Shown: positions 1-9,712, numbered from the stretch's first letter. The stretch: DNA of 64,000 nucleotides from Desulfovibrio sp. JY (GCA_021730285.1 CP082962.1:620001-684000); one strand, 5' to 3'. The notes: a model not told the origin generated them from the letters alone. Made by a program: numbers and translations.

Positions 1-458
1 AGCACTCGGCCGTGACCCACACCATCGTGCCTTCCACCTACCACACGTTTTACACCCAGCAGATGCGCTGGAAACGCTCCTGGCTGCGCGAGAGCCTCAA
101 GGCGAGCCTGTTCATGTGGCGCAAGGAACCTTTCATGGCCATCTCCTTCTACCTGGGCCTGCTGTTGCCGGTGTTGGCCCCGTTCGTGGTGCTGCGGGCC
201 TTCATCTTCGTGCCCGCCGCCTACGGCGTGTGGCCCATCACCTACATCGCGGGCGTTTTTTTCATGAGCATGCTCATGTGCACCTCGTACCTTTTTCTCA
301 AGCGCTCGAACCTGTGGCTCTACGGCGTGCCGTTCTGCTTTTTCTACCTCACGGTGCTGTTGTGGCAGATCCTGTGGGCCCTGCTCACCTTCTGGCAATC
401 CAACTGGGGCACCCGGCCTTCCTCCCATGACACCCATGACGCGGGGGAGATGTCATGA
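1..458 (+). CDS. Processive family 2 glycosyltransferase, C-terminal part (polysaccharide synthase)
   Basis: The reading frame is open to the left edge, so only the C-terminal ~150 residues are present; the GTG at 12 is internal. The fragment contains QQMRW, matching the Q(Q/R)xRW acceptor-binding signature of processive GT2 enzymes (hyaluronan, chitin, poly-GlcNAc and cellulose synthases). Several membrane-spanning segments follow, and it ends near WGTR, which is also typical of HAS/NodC/PgaC-like enzymes. It would polymerise a sugar nucleotide at the inner membrane and pass the chain out. Its stop overlaps the next start by 4 bp (ATGA at 455), so it is translationally coupled to the degenerate deacetylase. 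The sugar substrate cannot be read from the fragment; poly-N-acetylhexosamine is an inference from the deacetylase neighbours. Confidence 0.85.
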   Translation, partial: HSAVTHTIVPSTYHTFYTQQMRWKRSWLRESLKASLFMWRKEPFMAISFYLGLLLPVLAPFVVLRAFIFVPAAYGVWPITYIAGVFFMSMLMCTSYLFLKRSNLWLYGVPFCFFYLTVLLWQILWALLTFWQSNWGTRPSSHDTHDAGEMS

Positions 459-2425
459 GAAAGTTCCTGCGCTACCTCTTCCAGTACGCCATCCTGGCCG
501 TCGCCGGCTTCCTCATCTACCAGACGGCCTTCAAGCGGGACACGCCGCCGCAGCACCACCGCGACCAATGGACCCAGCGCGAGGGCTTCATGGCCATCTC
601 CTACGGGGGCCTGAGCCTCGACGAGAAGTCCAAAACGCTCACCAGCAAAAAACGGCTGCGCGAGCAGCTTTCCGCCCTGGCCAAGGCCGGCTACCAGACC
701 GTCACCACAAAGGACGTAAAGAACTTCTACGACGCCGACGGGCCGTTGCCCGACAAGGCCCTCTACCTGATGTTCGAGGGCGGCCGCAAAGACAGCGTCC
801 TTTTCAGCCAGCCCATCCTGGTGCAAACGGGCTATAACGCCTCGCTCTATCTTTCCGGCGACGTGGTGACGGGGTGGAACCGCTTTTTCGTGCGCTCCGA
901 CGAACTGCGCAAGGTTGCGGCCAATCCCTTCTGGGACGTGAACTCCATGGGTTTCCATTCGAAGCTCATCAACGAAACGCCCGAGGGCGGGTACGCCTAC
1001 TACCTGACCGCCCGCCTCGACGCCCGGGACGGCAAGCCCGGGGAGACGCCGGAAGCCTTCGCCGCCCGGGTGGCCGCCGATTACAAGCAGGCCTACGCCA
1101 CCATCACCGACGAAACGGGCAAGCCGCCCCTCGGCTATCTCTTCATGCCGGCCAACACGCTCGGCGTGAGCCTGCCGCCGGCCATCGCCGCCCCCAACGA
1201 CGCAGGCCTCGACCGGTATTTTCCGGTCGCCTTCACCCGGGTGGGCGAATCGTACAATTCCCGGCAGGCCGATCCCCGCCGGCTGGCCCGGTTGCAGATC
1301 GACCCGACCTGGAGCCCCGACCGCCTGTTGCTCGAGATCGAATCGCGCCTGCCCAGAAGCAGCTTCCTGGATTTTTCCAACTCGGTCCTGCGCGGCCTGT
1401 GGCAGGTCGGCACCGGTGCCATTACGGCGAACGGCCAGGGGCTGACGCTGGCCAATCCGGCCGGCAAGGACGGCTTCGCCCTGCTTCGCGGCACCGAAGG
1501 GTTCGAGAATTTCCTGTGCCGGGTCAAGGTCGTGCCCGCCCGGGGCGGCGCGGCGCTCATCTATCTGCGCTACCGCAACAGCGGCTCCTACGTCCGCATC
1601 CAGGTCACCGAGGACCAGGTCATCGTGCGCGAGAAAAACGAGCATGCCCTAAACACCCTCGTCAACTACGTCCTGCCCGTGGACCAGACCGGCCCGGTGG
1701 ACCTCGACTGCTGCGTGAAAAATAACCGCCTGCTCATGCGCGTCGGCGGCAAGGACATAAGCCCCTACCCCATCCCCCTGACCGCCGGCACCGAGCGGGG
1801 CAGCTTCGCCCTGGGCGCGCTCGGCGAGAAGGGCGAGCACAAGGCGGCCTTCAGCGACCTGCGCCTGACCACCTTCCCGCCACGTTGGCTTGCGGCCCCG
1901 TCCCTGGCCGACGCGTCCCTGGACAACGTGCGCACCCTGACCGCCATGGTGCTGCCGGCGACGACCCTGACCGCCGATCCGGTGACCAATGCCGCCGCCC
2001 TGGTGACCGTGGCCGCCAATGGCGTGATTCCGTTTCTGGATCTGCACGAAGCCGACCCGGCCAAGGTCGAAGCCGTCGCCACCTCCGTGGCCTCGGCCCC
2101 GGCCTCTTTGATCATCGCCAAGCTGCTGGGCGGGTTCGTGTTGTCCCTGGAGGATTTTCCGGATGACGCCGTGCTGACGCGCCTGGAAAAGCGGCTGCGC
2201 GAAAAGGGCTTTGCCGTGGCCCTGCGCGTGACGCCTCCGGCCAGGGAGCGCCTGTTTGCCGCCGAGAATCTGCCGCGGCCGGACTGGCTGCTCTTCGATA
2301 TGCCGCCGCTTGCCGACGCCGAAGACATGACCAGGCTCGCCAACCGCTTCGACAAATCGCGGATGCTTTTTCGAACCCCCGGTCCGGATCCGAAAGGGGC
2401 CGTCTATTACGATGTGAAGGAATAA
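455..2425 (+). CDS. Membrane-anchored protein with degenerate NodB-like polysaccharide deacetylase domain
   Basis: 656 residues. An N-terminal membrane anchor (residues ~8-22) precedes a region resembling the start of PgaB/NodB-type deacetylases (from ~46, MAISYGG, then a helical stretch and LYLMFEGGRKDS at 104-115). In active enzymes the last segment reads like TFDDG; here the metal-binding aspartates are replaced by EGG, and the usual HxxxH motif is reduced to SMGFH at 164-168. The domain is therefore probably inactive and may bind polymer. Residues ~300-475 look like a beta-sandwich (concanavalin-type) domain, and ~480-650 an alpha/beta region, possibly a degenerate barrel. It sits between the synthase and the outer-membrane protein, with overlapping or 4-bp spacing, so a periplasmic role in handling the nascent chain is likely. 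Catalysis is not supported. Confidence 0.7.
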   Translation: MRKFLRYLFQYAILAVAGFLIYQTAFKRDTPPQHHRDQWTQREGFMAISYGGLSLDEKSKTLTSKKRLREQLSALAKAGYQTVTTKDVKNFYDADGPLPDKALYLMFEGGRKDSVLFSQPILVQTGYNASLYLSGDVVTGWNRFFVRSDELRKVAANPFWDVNSMGFHSKLINETPEGGYAYYLTARLDARDGKPGETPEAFAARVAADYKQAYATITDETGKPPLGYLFMPANTLGVSLPPAIAAPNDAGLDRYFPVAFTRVGESYNSRQADPRRLARLQIDPTWSPDRLLLEIESRLPRSSFLDFSNSVLRGLWQVGTGAITANGQGLTLANPAGKDGFALLRGTEGFENFLCRVKVVPARGGAALIYLRYRNSGSYVRIQVTEDQVIVREKNEHALNTLVNYVLPVDQTGPVDLDCCVKNNRLLMRVGGKDISPYPIPLTAGTERGSFALGALGEKGEHKAAFSDLRLTTFPPRWLAAPSLADASLDNVRTLTAMVLPATTLTADPVTNAAALVTVAANGVIPFLDLHEADPAKVEAVATSVASAPASLIIAKLLGGFVLSLEDFPDDAVLTRLEKRLREKGFAVALRVTPPARERLFAAENLPRPDWLLFDMPPLADAEDMTRLANRFDKSRMLFRTPGPDPKGAVYYDVKE

Positions 2426-2429
2426 GGCC

Positions 2430-5400
2430 ATGCATATCCGGTTTCTCCTCCTCCTGGCGTTGCTTCTTTCCGCCCCGACCCTGACCCTGGCCGCCGACGC
2501 TTCGGTGGTGACCCTGCTGCAGCAATCCCAGCAGGCCCAGGCCCGTGGACAGTACGACCAGGCCTTGCAGCTCGTGGAAAAGGCCTTATCCCAGGACCCG
2601 GCCTATCCGCCCCTGTGGACCCAGAAAGCCTCGTTGCAGATCACCAGGAAGGACTATGCCGGGGCCGTCGACACCCTGGCCGTGGCGCGCAAGGTGGAGC
2701 CGGACAACGTCATGGCCAACACCCTGACGCTGACGGCGCTTCTGCGCCTGGACGAGCAGTCCGGGGGCAAGGACCCGGACCTGGCCCGCTACCTGGCCGG
2801 CGTCAGTGAAAAGACCAGCGGCGTGCTCATCCTCGACCTGCTCTCCAGGCCCAATGCCAAGGCCGACCTGACGCGCTTTCTCGCCGCCTGGAAACCGACC
2901 ACGAACCGGGACAGGCAGGTGGCGCGCCTCGCCGCCGGCTACGCCGCCGGGGACGCGACGGCCATGGGCGAACTGGCTGCTGCCGACGATGCGGGGCCGC
3001 GCAAGGACGTTCTGGCCGCGCTCCAGTTTTACGCCGGCAAGCGGATGCTCGGGGAAAACAACCTCGCCCTGGCCCAGACCCTGCTCGAAAAGGCCCTGGC
3101 CGGCGGCTACGACGAGGTGGCCGTTACCGGCGAACTGGGCTGGGTGTTTCTCGACCGGGGCGAACCGGCCAAGGCCGCCGACCTGTGGGAGAAGGACTGG
3201 CGCAACGCCCCGGACGTGGGCCGGTGGGCCAGCTGGATCGCCGACGCCCGGCTGACGGCCAAGGAGTATAAGAAAGCCAGCGAGTTTCTGGCCACGAGCC
3301 TCCAGTTCGACCCCAAAAATCCCGTGCTCCAGGGCCGCTACATCATGGCCCTGCGCGCCTCGGACCAGGCGGATGCCGCCGCCGCCTTCGAGGACAAGCT
3401 GCGGGGCGAGCCCGACCAGGACGGACTCCATTTCGGCCTGGCCCTGACCGCCTGGAACAAGGGCGACCTCGCCGTGGCCTCCGGGGAGATGCGCCGCATC
3501 AAGAATCGCCGGCCCTTCCGCGGCCAGTTCATCGACCTGGCCGACGCCATGACCGCCACCATCGGCAAGACCGGCGACGCGGAAAAGACCGTCAAGGAAG
3601 TCGAGGCCTTAACCGAGGGACTCGACACCCGGGCCTCCATCCTGCGCGACGTGGGCTGGCGGCTGTGGGCCGCCAACCGCCCCGACGCGGCCCTCGGCAT
3701 CTGGAAAGTCTCCCTGAAGGAAGGCCTGCCCGCCGGCGATCCGCTCCTGGCCCGGGTGGTGCCGCTGCTGCTCGAAAGCGGCAAGCAGGGCGCCACCATG
3801 GCGCTGCTTAAGACCTATGCGCCCGAGGTTTCGCCCCTGGGCCTGGCCTGGACGCTCGGCGCGGTCAACCGCTGGGATCTGGTCGGCAACGTGCTTCAGG
3901 GTCAAAACTACGGTCCGTACGGCGAATTGCTCACGGCGCTTGCCGCCCTGCGCAACGGCCAGGAGAACCTGGCCCTCGAAAAACTCCACGCCCTGGCCGT
4001 GCTGCCGGCGGACGGACTCGGCCAGTCCGCCGTGACCGGGTTCAATGCCGACGGCAAGCTCGTGCGCGTGGCGTTCTCCCCCCAGCTTGCCGGCAAGCTC
4101 TATCTGCGCATCGGCCGCGCCCTGGTCGACGCCCAACTCGGGGACGGCTTTTTCTTCCTGACGCCCCCGGCCTGGGCCAAAAACCTGCCGCCCAAAGCCA
4201 TGGGCGCCATTCTGGCCGACGCCGGCAAGGTGATGTGGGACGTGGGCCGCATCGCGGAGGCCGCCAACTTCCTGGAAGCCGCCCTGGCCGACGATCCGGA
4301 GCAGAACGAGGCCCGGCTCTACCTGGCCCTGGCCCGCAAGCGCCAGGGGCGCTCCGACGACGCCGACCGTCTCCTGGCCGAGGCCATCGCCAAGGCCTCG
4401 CCCTTCGACCGGGAATACGCCCTGGGCGAATTCGCCTTCCTCGACGGCAAGGAACAGGAGGCCCTGGGCCATTTCCGCAAGGCCCTGACCCTGGCCCCGA
4501 ACGACGACCGCATGCGCCTGCGCGTCATCTCCCTGCTCGCCGCCGGGAACAATTTCACCGCCGCCCGGGAGTATGCCGCCTGGTACGAGGCCAGACTGGC
4601 CAAGGGCGACCGCGCCGTCTTCGGCACGGCGGCCGTGGTGCGCCTGGAGATGGGCGATCCGGCCGGGTCCGAATCGCTGTATCGCGATCTGCTCGCCCGC
4701 GAGCCCAAGTCCTCGGACTATCTGGCCGGCCTCGGCCGGGCGCTCAACCGACAGACCCGCTACCAGGAAACCGTGGACGCCCTGGGCAAGGCCTACGCCG
4801 CCAGCAAGTCCCCGGTGCTCGGGGCCATCGTGTGCGAAGCGCTCATGGGCCTTGGCCGCTACGAGGATGTGGTGACCGAAGCGGCCCTCGGTCTTGCCGC
4901 CCATCCCAAGGACCGGGAGCTTTTACGCTATGCCGCCGAGGCCACGGAATTCACCCGGGACCTGCCGGCCTGCGAGGACTATGCCCGCCGCGGCCTGGCC
5001 CTCGACCCGGATTCCCTGAACCTGCAAAACCTGCTCGGCCGGGTGCTCCTCGACCAGGAAAAATTCCCCGAGGCCAAGGAACAGTTCGAGGCCATGCTGG
5101 CCAAGAATCCCGACCACCTCTCGTCGCTTCGCGGTCTTCTCAGCGTCTACCAGCTGACCGGCAAGGAAGCCGAGGCCTACAAGGTGGCCAAGCGGCTCCA
5201 CGCCGCCGCGCCGGACGACGCCGCCGCCAACATGAAGTTCGCCATCGCCGCCGCCGCCGACCACCGCTTTCGCCCGGCCTATCCCACGCTGGAAAAGCTG
5301 CGCGAGTTCGGCCCGGGCAGCGGCGTGTTGTGTCTCTATTACAGCGACGTGCGCGACGCCGACGCGCCGGGCAAGGTGCGCCTGTCCCAGATGGCCGCGC

Positions 5401-7301
5401 ATCTGCGCGCCCTGGCTGAACAAAAAGGGCAGTTCCTGAGCCTGGCGGAGCTGGCCGAGCGCCCGACGGGACAGGCCGCCCGCGACCACAAGGACACGGA
5501 CACCGCGCCCCAGGTGCTCCTTCTCGTCGACCGCACCGACACGGCCGTGCTGGACAAGATCGACATCCTGCTGGCCGAGGTCGGCGGCAAGGCCGTACTC
5601 GTGGTCGGCGGCGAATCCCTGGTGCCCGCAACGCCCTATCTGCCGGACGCGGGCGAAGTGGCCCGGCTCGTCGGCACCGGCCGCTGGTCCCTGGCCCTGA
5701 CCGACCACAATCCGCCCTATGTGACCGGTCCCGGCGGCTACGCCGTTCCGCTTTGGAGCGTGGCCGGCGCGGCCAAGGGCGTGACGGACAAGGCGGCCAT
5801 GGAAACGCGGCTCACCGAACGCTTGAAGGCCCTGGACCCCAGCGGCGAACTTTTGGGGCAAAAGCAGCCCGTTTTCTTCTACCCCGGCGGCAACGCCCCG
5901 GACGAACTGCTCGTGGCCGACGCCGCCGCCCGGGGCGCCTACACCAGCGTGGTCGACCAGCACTTTCCCCGGGCCTTCAACCTCGCGCCCGAGGGTTTCT
6001 GGACGCCCATGGCCAATCCCCGGCTGACCGCCGCCAAGGCCGTCTCGCCGCGCCTCGACGTGGCCGGCCTCGAAAACTACCTCAACCAGGCCGACCCCAT
6101 GCACCAGGTTTCCCTGGAGCTGGCCAAGGTCTATTCCTGGCAGGAACAGCTCGGCCAGGCCGACAACTATTTCCAGGAAGCCAAGGAACTCAAGGCCAGG
6201 CCCGAAGAGCTGGCCTACAATCATGCCGTCAACGCCTACTACGAGCACGACGACCCCGTGGCCGTGCAGCTGGCCGAAAAGGCCGTGGACCTAAGCCCCG
6301 ATTCCGAGCGCGCCGCGACCCAGCTCTTTCGGGCCAAACTGCGCACCCGGCCGAGGGCCGAAGCGTCCGTGGATACCTGGTGGGACAGCGACAACCGACG
6401 CTACTGGTGGTATGGCTTAAGCGGCGAGGTGCATCCGCGCGACGACTTCATGGTGTACGTGCGCGCCGGCCGCATCGAATGGTCCATCGACAGCTACCAG
6501 CGCCGCGGGCAGCTGATCAAAGCCGTCAACAACGCCTATGCCAACGGCTATCTCGATCCCCAGGACGCCTACAACGTCTTCAATTCGAGGCATACCCAGT
6601 ACCTAAACGGCGAGGACCTCACCCTGGGCGCGCGCTGGTTCTTCCGACCCGAATACTGGATCGAAGCCCAGGGCCAGCTCACGAACACCGAGGACGGCCC
6701 CGGCACGTTCCCGGGCGGCCAGGTCACCCTCCACGGCCCCATCGCGCCCAAGGGCGTCAAGGTCGACGGCATCTGGGAACTGCAAGGCGCCCATGAGCGC
6801 ATCGACACCGTGGAGGCCATCTACGCCCAGATCATGGCCAACCGCCTAAGCCTCTTCACCCACACCCGCCTCCTCGACTTCTGGGACCTCTTCGTCAGCG
6901 GCCACGCCATCTCCCGCACCGACGGCAACAACACCGGGTCCGTGGACGGCCGCCTGTTGCGCCGCCTGTTCGAATATCCGATGTTCTCGGTGGGCTACGC
7001 CTTCCAGTTCGCCAACAGCGACCGCAACCCCATCGAGTACTGGGCGCCCCTGGACCTGGCCACCCACCTGGCCTACGCCAGCTTCGGCTACTCCCCCACC
7101 CGCTGGTACAACCTCAACGGCAGCGTGGGCTACGGCCCCTCGCGCGACCGCGACAACGACTGGCGCAACATCTGGCGCGTCAACGCCGGCATGGACATCA
7201 CCATGAAAGAGCGGTTAAAGCTCTCTATCAAGTACTCCTACTTCAGTACCCCCACCTATAACCTCAATGAAGCATGGGCCAGCATAAGTTATATATTCTA
7301 A
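2430..7301 (+). CDS. Large TPR / deacetylase-like / outer-membrane beta-barrel exopolysaccharide export protein
   Basis: 1623 residues. A signal peptide (residues 1-20, ending LTLAADA) is followed by a very long series of TPR-like helical repeats to about 1000. About 1010-1180 is an alpha/beta region (VLLLVDRTD ... VFFYPGGNAPDELL) that resembles a polysaccharide-deacetylase fold without its metal ligands. After a few more TPR-like helices, the last ~310 residues have alternating aromatic-rich strands and end in SISYIF. A C-terminal Phe is the usual outer-membrane-protein signature. TPR plus barrel matches the design of PgaA, BcsC and PelB, so this is probably the export channel and scaffold for the polymer made by the upstream synthase. 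The embedded deacetylase-like segment is unusual. The gene starts 5 bp after the preceding stop, and its end overlaps the next start. Confidence 0.78.
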   Translation: MHIRFLLLLALLLSAPTLTLAADASVVTLLQQSQQAQARGQYDQALQLVEKALSQDPAYPPLWTQKASLQITRKDYAGAVDTLAVARKVEPDNVMANTLTLTALLRLDEQSGGKDPDLARYLAGVSEKTSGVLILDLLSRPNAKADLTRFLAAWKPTTNRDRQVARLAAGYAAGDATAMGELAAADDAGPRKDVLAALQFYAGKRMLGENNLALAQTLLEKALAGGYDEVAVTGELGWVFLDRGEPAKAADLWEKDWRNAPDVGRWASWIADARLTAKEYKKASEFLATSLQFDPKNPVLQGRYIMALRASDQADAAAAFEDKLRGEPDQDGLHFGLALTAWNKGDLAVASGEMRRIKNRRPFRGQFIDLADAMTATIGKTGDAEKTVKEVEALTEGLDTRASILRDVGWRLWAANRPDAALGIWKVSLKEGLPAGDPLLARVVPLLLESGKQGATMALLKTYAPEVSPLGLAWTLGAVNRWDLVGNVLQGQNYGPYGELLTALAALRNGQENLALEKLHALAVLPADGLGQSAVTGFNADGKLVRVAFSPQLAGKLYLRIGRALVDAQLGDGFFFLTPPAWAKNLPPKAMGAILADAGKVMWDVGRIAEAANFLEAALADDPEQNEARLYLALARKRQGRSDDADRLLAEAIAKASPFDREYALGEFAFLDGKEQEALGHFRKALTLAPNDDRMRLRVISLLAAGNNFTAAREYAAWYEARLAKGDRAVFGTAAVVRLEMGDPAGSESLYRDLLAREPKSSDYLAGLGRALNRQTRYQETVDALGKAYAASKSPVLGAIVCEALMGLGRYEDVVTEAALGLAAHPKDRELLRYAAEATEFTRDLPACEDYARRGLALDPDSLNLQNLLGRVLLDQEKFPEAKEQFEAMLAKNPDHLSSLRGLLSVYQLTGKEAEAYKVAKRLHAAAPDDAAANMKFAIAAAADHRFRPAYPTLEKLREFGPGSGVLCLYYSDVRDADAPGKVRLSQMAAHLRALAEQKGQFLSLAELAERPTGQAARDHKDTDTAPQVLLLVDRTDTAVLDKIDILLAEVGGKAVLVVGGESLVPATPYLPDAGEVARLVGTGRWSLALTDHNPPYVTGPGGYAVPLWSVAGAAKGVTDKAAMETRLTERLKALDPSGELLGQKQPVFFYPGGNAPDELLVADAAARGAYTSVVDQHFPRAFNLAPEGFWTPMANPRLTAAKAVSPRLDVAGLENYLNQADPMHQVSLELAKVYSWQEQLGQADNYFQEAKELKARPEELAYNHAVNAYYEHDDPVAVQLAEKAVDLSPDSERAATQLFRAKLRTRPRAEASVDTWWDSDNRRYWWYGLSGEVHPRDDFMVYVRAGRIEWSIDSYQRRGQLIKAVNNAYANGYLDPQDAYNVFNSRHTQYLNGEDLTLGARWFFRPEYWIEAQGQLTNTEDGPGTFPGGQVTLHGPIAPKGVKVDGIWELQGAHERIDTVEAIYAQIMANRLSLFTHTRLLDFWDLFVSGHAISRTDGNNTGSVDGRLLRRLFEYPMFSVGYAFQFANSDRNPIEYWAPLDLATHLAYASFGYSPTRWYNLNGSVGYGPSRDRDNDWRNIWRVNAGMDITMKERLKLSIKYSYFSTPTYNLNEAWASISYIF

Positions 7302-8368
7302 GGGGAACTCCCGGCGAAAGCCGGAAAATCCCCCTCGCGTCGACCCTTCTTGCCGCGCTGGCCCTGGCCCTTGTCCTTCTGGCCGGGCCGGCCCGGCCGG
7401 CCATGGGCCAGACCGGACGGCCCACTGACAGGCTCACGGCCTGGATTGCCTACTGGGACCTGCCCCGGGGCATGGCCGAATGGCGGGCGCATCCCGGGCT
7501 TTTCGACACGGTGCGGGTCTTTGCCGCGTCGTTTAACGACAAGGATCAGCCGTACCTGGCCCCGGAATGGGAAGCGCTCTTCCACGGCGACGTGGAGCAC
7601 GCCTTCGGCCGCACCCCGGCCTTTTTGACCGTGGTCAACGACCTGACTCCGCCCTCGGGCAAAAACGCCAAACTCAAGGACCCGGCGCTGGTCAAGCGGC
7701 TGGTCTCCACCCCGGCCGCCCGGGCGGCCCATGGCGACGCCCTGATCGCCCTGGCCAAACGCTCCCGTTTCGCGGGCCTCGAAATCGATTACGAAAATAT
7801 CGCAGCCGATGACTGGCCGGCCTTCCTGGACTTCATCCGGGAGCTCTACCAGCGCACCAGCCAGCAAGGACTCGCCCTGTCCGTGCTGCTCCAGCCCCAG
7901 GCCCGCTACCTCGGCAAGCCGCTGCCCGTCGGCCCCCAATACCTGCTCATGGGCTACAACCTCTTCGGCTCCCACTCCGGCCCCGGCCCCAAGGCCACCC
8001 CGGCCTTCCTGGCCGATCAGGCGAACGCGCTGCGCGCCATCGGGGCGCTTTCCGCCACGGGGCTGGCGCTGTCCACCGGCGGCTTCGACTGGACCGAAGG
8101 CAAATCCGCCGTCCAACTCGACGAAACCGCCGCCGCGACCTTGCTGGCCCGCAAGAAAGTCCCCTCCACACGCTCCGCCCCCGACGGCTACCTCGTCAGC
8201 CAATACCGCGACGCCGAGGGCAAATCCCACGAGATCTGGCACGCCGACGCCCAAACCCTGTCCACCCTGTGGCAGGCCGCCCGCGCCGCCGGTTTTTCCC
8301 GCCTGGCCATCTGGCGCCTCGGCGGCAACGCCCCGGGCCTGTTCGACTGGCTGCAAAGTTTGAAGTGA
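7274..8368 (+). CDS. Secreted glycoside hydrolase family 18-like protein
   Basis: 364 residues from an ATG that overlaps the end of the TPR/barrel gene by 28 bp. No later ATG, GTG or TTG precedes the signal sequence, which is why this start is chosen; ATT or another rare start near 7295 is possible. A hydrophobic signal segment (residues ~20-45) ends at AMGQ. The mature protein has the GH18 signature GLEIDYE at 168-174, where the final Glu is the catalytic acid of chitinase-like and spore-cortex hydrolases of that fold. Other fold features are present (LLMGYNLFG after it; a late Trp-containing strand AIWRLGG). In the Pga system the hydrolase domain is fused to the deacetylase; here it is a separate protein, probably trimming the exported polymer in the periplasm. 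The substrate is unknown. Confidence 0.72.
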   Translation: MGQHKLYILRGTPGESRKIPLASTLLAALALALVLLAGPARPAMGQTGRPTDRLTAWIAYWDLPRGMAEWRAHPGLFDTVRVFAASFNDKDQPYLAPEWEALFHGDVEHAFGRTPAFLTVVNDLTPPSGKNAKLKDPALVKRLVSTPAARAAHGDALIALAKRSRFAGLEIDYENIAADDWPAFLDFIRELYQRTSQQGLALSVLLQPQARYLGKPLPVGPQYLLMGYNLFGSHSGPGPKATPAFLADQANALRAIGALSATGLALSTGGFDWTEGKSAVQLDETAAATLLARKKVPSTRSAPDGYLVSQYRDAEGKSHEIWHADAQTLSTLWQAARAAGFSRLAIWRLGGNAPGLFDWLQSLK

Positions 8369-8385
8369 AAAGAGGGGAAGAGAAT

Positions 8386-8428
8386 GCGAGAGGGGAAACC
8401 CTTTGAAAAGGGGGGTAGCCCCTCTCGC
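8386..8428. repeat. Intergenic hairpin repeat, family 1, copy a
   Basis: A 10-bp perfect stem (8386-8395 with 8419-8428, GCGAGAGGGG / CCCCTCTCGC) encloses a weaker A/T-flanked inner stem. The flank at 8440-8450 (aaactttcc) is the reverse complement of the AAAGTTTT flank seen with other copies. It lies just after the GH18-like gene and may end or stabilise that transcript; it has no downstream T-run, so it is not a textbook intrinsic terminator. Confidence 0.75.
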
Positions 8429-8562
8429 GCTCTCCCCTTCCTAAACTTTCCAACAGGTTGTGGGAGACAACGCCTTTTTAAAAGGCTTTCTTCCGGCTTG
8501 TTTTTTGAAAAACAGCCCCTATGAATGAGTTTCATGGATACACAGAACCGGAGGATATACCC

Positions 8563-9705
8563 ATGCGCCCGCGCATTACCGCCGCCCTTGGCGGCTTTTT
8601 CCTTATAGCGTCCATCCTGTTGGCCGCCTGCCCGCCCCAGGTCGCCGCCCAGGGCCTCACCAGCGCCACCAAGGGAGTGCCCCTGCCCGGCAAGGGCCCC
8701 CGGGCCTACCTCGCCATCGTCATCGACGACCTGCCCAACCTGGCCCTCTGGTCGAAACTCGCCAGCGACAGCGACGCCTACGGCATCAAAACCACCCTGG
8801 CCGTCAATACCGCCAAGGCCACCGCCGACGACTACGCCGTCATGGCCAAACACGTGGCCAACGGCCACGAGATCGCCAACCACACCCGCGACCACGTGCC
8901 GGTGGCCCCCGGCGACGTCATCCGGCTGCGCTACTACAACCCCGCCGCCAAATCCGCCTATGCCGCCGTCGACCCGGCCGCCGCCAAGCTGCGCATCTTC
9001 GTCAACAACAAGCCCGAGCCCGTGGCCGAATACGACCTGTCCGAAAACGGCCCCACCCCCAACCTCAAAAAGCTCGTCGAGGCCCTCAACAATACCCGCG
9101 GCGTCACCGCCGAACTCGGCGACACCTACTACGCCAATATCCACGCCGCCTTCCTGTCCAAAAACGACAAGATGGACATCTTCTTCAAAAACGGCCTGGT
9201 GCCGCTCTACGTCGATATTCCCCAAAATGCCCGCTACGAGATGGAAAACGGGAAAAAAGACATCGAGGCCGGACTCCCCGGCTACAGCTGCACCTCCATG
9301 GTCTACCCCTTCCTGGTCACCGACGCCGTCTCCCGCAAGATCACCGGCGAACTGGGCTTGAACATCGGCCGCGTCGGCCCGGCCGGCAACGTCGCCCTCG
9401 GCTCCCCCGACGGCTACAACCTCTACCGCGTCTTCGCCGAAAAACCCCGCGACCTCTTCGGCACGAACCCCGCCAGCCCCGAATTCAAAGCCAAGCTCGA
9501 AGCCTTCCTCAAGAAACTCGACGAGGTGGGCGGCGTCGGCTGCCTCTACTCCCACGGCCCCGGCGAATTCACCAATGAACAATGGGAAGCCCTGCTGCCC
9601 ATGCTGGCCAAACACAAGGAAATCGCCTTCGTCACCCTGCGCGACTTGGCCAAATACGTCACCACCACCGCAACGCTCAAAGACGGCAGGTACTATTTGA
9701 AATAG
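8563..9705 (+). CDS. Polysaccharide deacetylase (NodB family), exported
   Basis: 380 residues from ATG 8563, chosen because an AACCGGAGGA ribosome site lies about 8 bp upstream; an in-frame ATG at 8521 has none. The N-terminus is a signal sequence with LAAC at 20-23, a possible lipobox, and an alternative signal-peptidase I site at VAAQ. The NodB signature is intact: IVIDD at 52-56 (metal/base aspartates) and HTRDH at 107-111 (HxxxH). A later SHGPGEF is consistent with the C-terminal catalytic His region. It should remove N-acetyl or O-acetyl groups from an exported polymer. As the only deacetylase in this locus with its metal ligands kept, it is the likely active partner of the degenerate domains upstream. 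It is followed directly by a strong terminator. Confidence 0.82.
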   Translation: MRPRITAALGGFFLIASILLAACPPQVAAQGLTSATKGVPLPGKGPRAYLAIVIDDLPNLALWSKLASDSDAYGIKTTLAVNTAKATADDYAVMAKHVANGHEIANHTRDHVPVAPGDVIRLRYYNPAAKSAYAAVDPAAAKLRIFVNNKPEPVAEYDLSENGPTPNLKKLVEALNNTRGVTAELGDTYYANIHAAFLSKNDKMDIFFKNGLVPLYVDIPQNARYEMENGKKDIEAGLPGYSCTSMVYPFLVTDAVSRKITGELGLNIGRVGPAGNVALGSPDGYNLYRVFAEKPRDLFGTNPASPEFKAKLEAFLKKLDEVGGVGCLYSHGPGEFTNEQWEALLPMLAKHKEIAFVTLRDLAKYVTTTATLKDGRYYLK

Positions 9706-9712
9706 GGCGTCA

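Noticed and set aside
344-1645. 433-residue open frame on the minus strand
   Set aside because: Antisense to the degenerate deacetylase; low-complexity Gly/Val-rich translation.
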